Assembly (NCBI GenBank): GCA_015501055.1
Contig: JADNYV010000984.1
Coordinates: 1 to 11,349, forward strand
Reading direction: 5' to 3'
DNA: 11,349 nucleotides
Origin: Mucidula mucida
Taxonomy: Eukaryota; Basidiomycota; Agaricomycetes; Agaricales; Physalacriaceae
Below are positions 1-8,000 of the stretch, piece after piece. The notes beneath the pieces are model-generated. The model worked only from the letters and a program-made list of their open reading frames with translations, searched no databases and had not been told where the DNA came from. A program made the translations under genes and the position numbers. The stretch's first letter is position 1. Every line of letters starts with the position of its first letter.

Positions 1-549
1 CGCTTCGAGAATCGTGCCTAGACTCTGGAGCCAATGGCAATAAGACTGGACATCACCACGAGTGTTGATACTGCGTCTGAAGTATGTAAACTTCCCGATG
101 CGCAAATACCGCTAGATTAACTGTACATCGACCAAATACGTCGGATAGTAGGAAGAGCCGGTCAGAGAACAGAGGACCAGGCACGTGGCATTAAAGGATG
201 GCTAGCGGGAAAGCGGGCAAGCATGAGACTCTACCCAGCGGCGGTTTTTGCGGGTTGCACTCCCATTGCGTCTAGTATCAGAAACACGCGCATGTCTGAG
301 CTGGGCGCTGTATATTCGGCGCCACCCACGTCTCTAATCGTGTGGCGTCGAATTCGCTAAAGATACGTATTTGCAGCAACACATGTCGTGTGATGTCAAA
401 AGGACGTTTTTGACAGACTGTCAGGATTAACGAGTAGTTTACGGCTCCACCATAGCGCAAGACGACGAGGATAGCGCACATCGGTTGCCACATTGTCTTA
501 GCTCTCCACGGGGAACGGACTTGGACGCCGGGGTATGGACTTGTATGGA

Positions 550-587
550 CCGCCGGAATGCTGAATTCATCCTGAACGGTCCGGCGG
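550..587. repeat. Short GC-rich inverted repeat
   Basis: CCGCCGGA at 550-557 is the exact reverse complement of TCCGGCGG at 580-587, with a 22-base spacer that contains an EcoRI-type palindrome. It could form a weak hairpin. It also resembles the inverted CCG/CGG half-sites that fungal Zn2Cys6 activators bind, although the spacing is long. An 8-base dyad can arise by chance in a region this size, so the functional reading is speculative. Confidence 0.25.
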
Positions 588-1379
588 GGATGCCTCGATT
601 TCGGGGAAGACCGTACCGAATACGACCCTGTGACCTCTATGTTTTCGTTGCTCAAAACTCTGACAATGCCATATCGATTGTCTTGCGAGCCTCGATATAC
701 AACCGAAAGTACTGGACTTGACTGTCCACGAACTTCTCCCTATGATATCTTGGAATCTTGGCACCCCAGGAAGAAGCACTCGATCTCGCCTCCGTCTGGA
801 CTTCCCCTCACCTCCGCATCACTGTTGATAATACGTACAGATTTACACGGCTGCCATAGACTAGGGCCTATACCCCAAGATCATTGACATCTGGGGTTCA
901 ATTGGCCTGGCCTAATTCTGAAAGTCCAGCCTGTGGCAGGTGATCTGAACCCACTCACTTGCAGCTGGAGTTCTAGCTCTGAATTCCCGGTCCAGCCCGG
1001 CTTAGAGTAGTTCATGCGCAACGAATACATCAAAGGAATTCGTCTCCTCACTTCTCACCTCAAAGGAGTACCCGTTATGTTGCATGTGCGCAGCCTCCAG
1101 CTCTTCAAATCTTCATGAATACGTGCTCCTAACAAGTGTTCAAAGTTTAAACTTGCTACAGTAACGAAATTACGAAGTCAATGAATGCTTTAACAGCCCG
1201 TTTCAAGCTGGTCTTTGAAGGCTCTCCACATACTGAGTCATAGTATCTCGAAGGCCCATTCGCACCTCCCAATACAGTGCGTATGTACAAGGCAGTAGTA
1301 TCGCATTAATCAAGGCAAATTACTGTATCCTTGTGCATGCATTCGAATAACGTTGATGCACTGATGACGCGCAAATTTG

Positions 1380-1497
1380 ATGTCACCGTTTCGTTTCGTC
1401 ATTCTTAACCGAGTCTGATCATCTTTCATCTTACCCTTCTACTTGACCGAGTAAAGCATCGTTCCCGAGTTTCAATATCTTTGAGATTCCCGCCGTC
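1380..1497 (+). promoter_or_regulatory. Probable 5' flank and leader of VPS13
   Basis: The stretch before the start codon is pyrimidine-rich (clearest at about 1423-1443), as is common near transcription starts of basidiomycete housekeeping genes. I see no clear TATA box. An in-frame TGA at 1444-1446, with no ATG between it and 1498, makes 1498 the first possible Met in this frame. The start has G at -3, an acceptable fungal context. The transcription start itself cannot be placed from sequence alone. Confidence 0.4.
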
Positions 1498-2044
1498 ATG
1501 TGGTGGCTAGACCCGGGGAAGGAGGTGCTCAACGTAGTAAGTGTTTGCGCACAATAACTTTAGTGTTTCTGAATTGCCTTGAGCTCTTCAACCGGATTTT
1601 GGCCCCGTACGTCGAGAACTTGGACCTGAATCAGACGCAATATGGGATAGGACAAGGTGCGCGATATGGACCTCGTACACTTACACTTCGCTGACTGGTT
1701 GTAGGACAATTGACTCTACGCAACCTGACGCTCAAGAAAGGCGCTTTGGATAAATTTCGGCTCCCAGTGGATGTCCTTGAGGGTGCGACACCCCGCCCAA
1801 GCGCTGGACTGCTCTCATGTGCATCTAGGTCACCTTGGGAAGTTCACGCTCTCCCTACACTGGATGAACCTTGGCAACCAGCCCGTCGAGATCTTGATTG
1901 AAGACGTGTATATCCTTGTCGTCCCTTCGACGCAATCCAATTTCGATCCGGAAGAAGAAGAAGAGCGCGCACAAGCCGCCAAGAATGAGCGCTTGCAGAA
2001 TGCCGAGCTTCTCCACATGCGCGGGCAAGCCGAAACCTCTTCGG
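1498..2044 (+). other. VPS13: VPS13 exons 1-4: Chorein_N domain
   Basis: Exons are 1498-1536, 1584-1656, 1705-1782 and 1829-2044, covering residues 1 to about 135. Joined across introns they read LFNRILAPYVENLDLNQ, then GIGQGQLTLRNLTLKKGALD, then KFRLPVDVLEGHLGKFTLSL and IEDVYILVVPS. This is the Chorein_N signature shared by VPS13 and ATG2, the end that sits at the donor (ER) membrane and admits lipid. Intron donors are gtaagt, gtgcgc, gtgcga and gtgcga, the last belonging to the intron 2045-2093. A Glu-rich stretch (GAA/GAG repeat near 1951-1967) and a helical segment follow the domain core. Confidence 0.95.
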
Positions 2045-5000
2045 GTGCGACGCGTTGACATCTTTGTCATTCCTCCGTCTGAGCGCTTTTCAGATAACGC
2101 CCCTCAGACTCAAGGTTTATGGGAGTCTCTCACCGCCAAGATTATCAACAATCTGCAGGTCACCGTCAAGAACATCCATGTCCGCTACGAGGATAAACTC
2201 AGTGTTCCCGGGGTACGCGACAGAATAGTGTAACACGAGGCGAATACTAATATATCACCAGCATCCGTTCGCGGCGGGCTTGACATTGGCGGGATTTACC
2301 GCGTTCTCTGTCAATGAGGAATGGAAACCAGCATTCATCGAGAGTACTGCAGGTGCCATCCATAAGGCGAGTTCGCGTCTTTGGAGATACAACTATGTCA
2401 TTTACTTCTATCAGCTCGGAAATCTCCAATCCCTAGCCGTATATTTCGACACAGATTCTCCAAGCATTGCTGGTTTACCTCATGATGAATCTATGAAAAC
2501 CTTCTACGAGATGGTCAATAGGTGTTTTCAGATTAGTTGCGCCAAACTGAGTCTTCTCTAGATTGCCTGCAGTTCGCGAGAGGCCCAACACCAGTTCATT
2601 TTGAAACCTGTCTCCGGCGAAGGAAGGGTAAGTATCGTGCTTGTCCACTACATGCCACCTAAACGCGTCCCAGATCATTATGAATCATAAAGTGGACAAC
2701 GACACCCCACGTTTTGATGTCCAATTGCTATTCGACGAGATTGGTGTCGCGGTGGACAACCACCAGTATCGAGATACCATCTCGCTTCTTGACATGTATC
2801 ACGTTTATATCCGTCAGCACCAAGTATGGTGTTCCTTCTGCCTTTGCCATACTAAACTCACTATTATCAGTACCGCAAATATCGGCCTGACCAAGGCGAA
2901 TTCAAAGCAAACGCCGCGAAAGCTCGCCTACGCTTTGCTGGACATGCCATATTGGAAGGTGTCAAGGAGAATAATCGGAAATGGACCTGGGTATATTTTG
3001 CTGAAAGGCGTGATGACAGAAATCGATACGTCGAGCTTTTCCAGCAGAAAGAGTTGGGCGTTCTACCTGTTACAGTGCGTACTTTCTTTTCAATCTTCTG
3101 TATTCTGTACGCTCGTTAATGCTGGTCTAGGATGAGAAGGAGTTAGAAGGACTCGAGAAGAAGCTCTCATATGAAGATATCAGATTCTACAGATCTATCG
3201 CCCGTTCGCGCATTCGGAAGGATATTGCTCTTCGGGAACGACTGGAACAGGATAAGGCAAAGCAACAGCCTGCGAAGCAGAGCTGGTCGAGCTGGATATG
3301 GGGGTCCTCCGAAGACACACACACACAGACAGATCCTGCGTTTGGTGGTCCAATGACCGAGGAACAACGCCAGCAATTGTATGATGTACTCGACTACGAC
3401 GAGAAAGCGGCCGTTGTCGAAGCTCTGGAAGCTCCACGGGATGCCCTCAAAGCCCGTATCAACGCCAAACTCGATAAAGGGTCCTTTGTTCTAAGGAGTG
3501 ACCCTCATGGAAAAGCTGAGGACATCATTTCAATTGTCTTTGATGTCTTCAGAGCAGACGTTATCCAGAGGACGGACAATCTGGACGCGTCTGTGTCGCT
3601 CATGGGCTTCACTGTATATGACGGGACTACGGAAGGTACTCTTCACCCGAAGGTCATGTACGTGAAGGACCTACCTAGTATCGATGCGGATCGAGAGGAC
3701 CCATTCCTGTTCGTGAAATTTGAGAACAAGCCGCTGGATGAGCGTGCAGACAATGCGTTGACTGTCCGCATGCGTCATATGGAGATCATCTATCACAGAG
3801 GTTATGTGGAGGCGGTATATCAATTCCTCAAACCTCCGGAGAGCCAGCTGGAATCGGTTGAAGCTCTGCTCGTAAGTCCCTTTGCACGCACGACGAGTGA
3901 CGCTAACATCATCGTCCAGACGGCTGCAGGTCAAACACTGGAAGGACTGAGCAAAGAAACAAGGGCCGGCTTAGAATTCGCTCTTCAGAACCACAAGACT
4001 ATCGACATACAGATGGATATGAATGCACCTGTCATCATTGTCCCAGAAGAGTGCGTGGAGTTGACATTCGCCTTGCGCGTTCTCACTCAGTCTTGCACCT
4101 TGTAGCGTGACGACATACCAGTGCAAACATTTGGTAGTTGATGCAGGTCACATCGCCATTGAGAGTGATCTAGCAGACAAGGACGCCATCAAAGCGATTC
4201 ACCTCAAGAGGAATCAGAAATACAATGACGATGACTACAGACGTCTTCAGTCACTCATGTACGACAAGTTTACGCTAAAATTGAAAGCTGCACAGGTAAC
4301 AGCATCTCACCCATTCCGCAATCCTTACTCCAATACCTATAGTTCATCCTCGGCAATGACTTGGATTCTTGTCGTCGAGCTCTGACATCAGACAAAACTG
4401 ACGCCGTGCATCTTGTGGAGCGCATAAACATTGATCTTCAGGTCGAGAATTCCATCGTTCCCAGTGCTTTGAGTCTTTCCCGGTTCAAGGTGTCTGGTAG
4501 CCTGCCAACCTTACAAATGAACCTTTCCGACATCAAATACAAGTCCTTAATGCGCCTCATCGACGTTTGTATCCCAAAGTTTGGTGACGACAATCCTGCC
4601 GACGACCACACGGTCAACTTCCCCCTCCATCCTAGTTTTTTCGGCCCGAATGAAACGGAATATACAGTGGAGGAGGATGGCGACGACGACGACGTCGAAA
4701 GCTTGAAAGAAGACGAATTTTTCGAAGCAAGTGAAGGACTTCCTGATGTAAGACTTTCACAACTTTCAAGATGAGATCTTGACAGCTGTGTTAGCATCCT
4801 GACATCCATCAACACATTTTCGAGTTTGACTTCCGTGTGGAGCAACTCAAGGTCTGCATATTCAAGGCTAATGCAGACAATGTGGAAAAGGCGTTGGGCG
4901 ATGTGTCTCTTGACAAGTTCTGTTTGATATTTGCTCTGGCCAAGTTCGACATGAAAGTTGATGTCAATTTACGGTTAGTAACAGTCGCTTCTCGACCATT

Positions 5001-8000
5001 GACGATCCCGTCTGAATTGTATCCAGGGCTCTAACCATGAACCTCAACCAACCGAGCGGCGAGCCCATCAAGTTCATGTCTTCGGTGGACTCAGACGTTC
5101 CGCAGGATCAAGATTTACTATTCGTTACCTACACTCGCGTTCAAAAGGATTCTCCCGAGTTCACGTCCGTTTTCGAGGGAATAGACCAGAAGGTCGAAGT
5201 TCGAATTTCGACATTCATTTTCAGAGCCGCACCCGAACCAGTCATAGCCTTATACGACTTCATCATGACTACGTTCGTCCCTCAGGCTAACAATCTGGTG
5301 CTTCCAGCAGAGCAGGCTATGTCCGACGTGCAGAAAGAGCAAACATTAGCGAACGATAGTAGCAAGATTTATGTTACGGTCAATCTTGCGAGCGTCCAAG
5401 GTCCGTTCACCTTCGAAAGGACGAACAGCGCTGACATCATCATAGTCATCCTCATGAATGGGCCGGCCAGCCTGGCGACGTTGTCTCTGTCAACAGCAGA
5501 TGTAGCCGTTCTCGTTCTGGCAAAAGCTTTACGTGTCTCTGGTAAACTTGGAAGCCTCTCTCTGACCAATGACGCCGATGTGTACGACGTCAGTCACGAT
5601 TTTGGTCAAATACTTTCTATTGAGGGCCAGAATCTCGCCGAATTTCGGTATCAAACGTACGATCCGGATGAGGCAGGTTACAATGGAATCAAGTCAACCG
5701 TATCATTGACCACCGCATCGCTCAAACTTCATTTCCTAGAGCAACCTCTACACGACATATATCTCTTTCTTGTCAAATTTGCGAGCTCAAGGGCTTGTAC
5801 GATGCGGCTACCCAAGCCGCCGTTCAAAGTGCCCCAGAAATGGATCGTATGCAGTTCGAGGTGTCTGTCAAATCGCCCATTGTCGTGTTTCCCTTTGATC
5901 CCGTTACTTCCCGCGACACTCTTGTCCTTCGCCTAGGTGAAATCACTGCTTCCAACTCATCCAAGGCCGATAAGAACAAGATGACCGCGGGGCTGCATGG
6001 AATCCAACTCGTCTCGAATATCCATTACGATGAGGCGCTTTCAACGCTCAAGATCATCGACGACATCAATGTGGCGGCAGATATTGTGCAAGTCGTCGGT
6101 GTTGACCGTTCGCAAATATATGATGTTCCGGATACTCAGGTTTGGTCTCACACGTGATGACCCACCCACAATCTCATAGTCGCTCTATAGGTGTCGATTA
6201 GCATCTCAGACGTGCGCTTGCACTTGACGCAAGTGCAGTATGGCATCTTGATGAAGCTTGCGCAATCGATACCGAAGATTTTGGCTGGAGCACCCGAGGG
6301 ATATGCGCAAGCGGAATCCTCGGTATCCAAGGAACCAGTAACACCCCAGCGCACAGTGGCTTCTTCTCCATCCGCTAATTTGGGGCCAGAACTGATTGTT
6401 TCAGCATCAGTCCAAGCTTGGTCCACTGTTGATTTGGTTGTCGCAGTCGATGCCGTAAAGCTTCATCTGTACGACGAGTCCGCAACGACAACCGCGAACT
6501 TGAAGGAGCATGGAATCACAAGATTCGCTCTGAATAAAAGCGAACTTCGACTCAAAATGTTGTCAGACGGCTCCATGGAAGCCCAGGTCGTCTTCAAGTC
6601 GTTCACGATGGGCAACACTCGACCTGGACAAACCAAGTTTCGGGAAATTATACCCGCCACCCAACATGATCGCAATCAGTTCATGGTTCTCTATACCAAG
6701 TCCGGCGGTCCAGACAGCTCGTCGCTCGCCATCGTAACCATCGACTCCCCTCAAATCATCTTCGCCGTTGATCCCGTATTTGCCTTGGCCAAATTCTTCA
6801 CTTCGTATACTCCCGATGCACCCATCGAAATGGAAGACGAAGAAGACGATCCTCAAGTTGAGACCAAGGACATCCCTTCATCCAATTTCGATTTCCGTCT
6901 TGATTTACACGATGTTTCTATCAATGTGCTCGAAAACGATGCAAATCCTGAAACACAGTCCATCAAGCTCAACGTCAAGCAAGTCATGCTATCGCAACAG
7001 GTATGATCCAATGCCGACTAACTAAATGTTATCCTCATGATTTCAAGGGCGTCTTGGCCCTCACAATCAATCGCTTGGGAATGTCTTTGACTTCGATGGG
7101 CAAAGATTCCGACGTCGTTCGATTTTTGGACGAATTCGACCTCAGTCTTTCGCTTGACAGTCGTTCCAGTTCGTCCCAGCAAATGACGAATATGGAGATT
7201 AACGCCAAGCCGATTGTGTTCCAGCATCCTACCGAGACATCATGCTAATCACCTCGATCGTCGACAAGGCCATAGAACTAGGTGCAACGAACTCGACGAG
7301 TGCTGAAGCATCTACTTCGAAGTACAAAATCTCGCATCTCCGAATTTTCAGTTTCCAAAAAATCGTCTACTAAGCAAACCGCTGGCAAACCACGAAAGTC
7401 TGTGGGCAAGGCTCGTGCCGTAGCATCGAAAGAACAGGCAAGTGCTTATTTGAATTCATGGCCCTCGTTGATTGTGAATTCTTGTAGTTAAAAGGTTCCT
7501 TCGATGGTTTCCCGGTTAGTACTCATCGGAGATATGCATGAACAACCGATGCTTCATTTCAAGGTTAAACGGTTTATTGTAGGTGCAAAGGACTGGTCAG
7601 GCGCGGTATGTGCAGATTTCGCCGTTTCATCGAGTATTCGCTCAATAGGCATCCCAGCTCCACGCCACGACGACTATGTCAACTCAGATCAGCTATTGGA
7701 ACCTCACTAACTCTCACTGGGAGCCATGTAAGTTCTGCGCTTCGTAATCTGTATATCTCTAACTTAATTGGACTCCAGTAATCGATCCGTGGACATTCAC
7801 GATCACGGTACGTGTTGACGCTCCTCCCCCCCCCCCCCCCCCCCCCATTCTTTAGGCTTCAAAACAAGACGCGTCCAGTGGCATCAACTTCGGTCTCTCA
7901 GCGAGAGACCGTCTAGACCTCAACCTTAGTACCACTTTTGCTGAGATGGCAATCACCACTGTCAACGTTTGGACCAAGGAAGGCGAGCGTGTTTTACAGA

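Larger units (their letters stand above)
1..1497. other. Upstream region without a recognisable gene
   Basis: About 1.5 kb precedes the VPS13 start codon. Open frames here are short (at most 125 codons), overlap on both strands, and give compositions with no domain or family I recognise. I see no tRNA, rRNA, array or transposon terminus. It may be intergenic DNA, contain the 5' flank of an unseen neighbour to the left, or hold decayed sequence. The only local structure I noted is a short GC-rich inverted repeat near 550-587. Absence of a gene is a judgement by eye; a small intron-rich gene could be missed. Confidence 0.6.
2094..4747 (+). other. VPS13: VPS13 exons 5-14: N-terminal part of the lipid groove
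   Basis: Exons are 2094-2212, 2262-2366, 2415-2521, 2573-2627, 2674-2823, 2871-3074, 3131-3871, 3920-4050, 4106-4295 and 4343-4747, about residues 136-871. Landmarks include NLQVTVKNIHVRYEDKLS, SLAVYFDTDSPSIAGLP, QFILKPVSGEG, TPRFDVQLLFDEIGVAVD, RKYRPDQGEF, KLSYEDIRFYRSIARS and IDIQMDMNAPVIIVPED. All are typical of the VPS13 extended chorein region. A Trp-rich turn (SWSSWIWGSSED, about residue 433) sits in a linker that also carries a short (AC)6 run at 3315-3326. The frame is unbroken here. Intron 2367-2414 has a GC donor, and intron 3872-3919 is a stop-free multiple of three. Confidence 0.94.
4795..7807 (+). other. VPS13: VPS13 exons 15-22: mid-region groove repeats
   Basis: Exons are 4795-4973, 5027-6139, 6191-7000, 7048-7281, 7352-7437, 7488-7605, 7658-7727 and 7779-7807, about residues 872-1750. 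Segments include HQHIFEFDFRVEQLKV, KVEVRISTFIFRAAPEPV, LYDAATQAAVQSAPEMDRMQ, VSVKSPIVVFP, LHLTQVQYGILMKL, VLIGDMHEQPML and STQISYWNLTNSHWEP. These are alternating beta-strand units of the extended groove. Three frame breaks fall here (near 5782, 7223 and 7512). The intron 7282-7351 (70 nt) is the least certain. A GC-AG intron lies at 7438-7487. Exon 22 is only 29 nt. Confidence 0.9.

Noticed and set aside
278..655. 125-codon open frame on the minus strand
   Set aside because: No recognisable domain, overlapped by several other open frames of similar size, and composition looks random. Kept only as part of the unassigned region.
630..887. 85-codon plus-strand open frame upstream of VPS13
   Set aside because: No family resemblance and no supporting start context or neighbour; likely chance.
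3315..3326. (AC)6 microsatellite
   Set aside because: Only six units and inside coding sequence (Thr-His-Thr linker); noted but not of special interest.
4438..4845. 135-codon minus-strand open frame rich in Ser
   Set aside because: It is antisense to exon 14; the Ser runs mirror the acidic codons of the VPS13 FFAT region.
5781..5785. Programmed ribosomal frameshifting as the explanation for the frame breaks
   Set aside because: Six unrelated sites without a common slippery heptamer or downstream structure; sequence error or pseudogenisation is simpler.
6191..7006. 271-codon frame as a separate gene
   Set aside because: It is exon 17 of VPS13: conserved family sequence continues into the flanking exons across intron 16 and intron 17.
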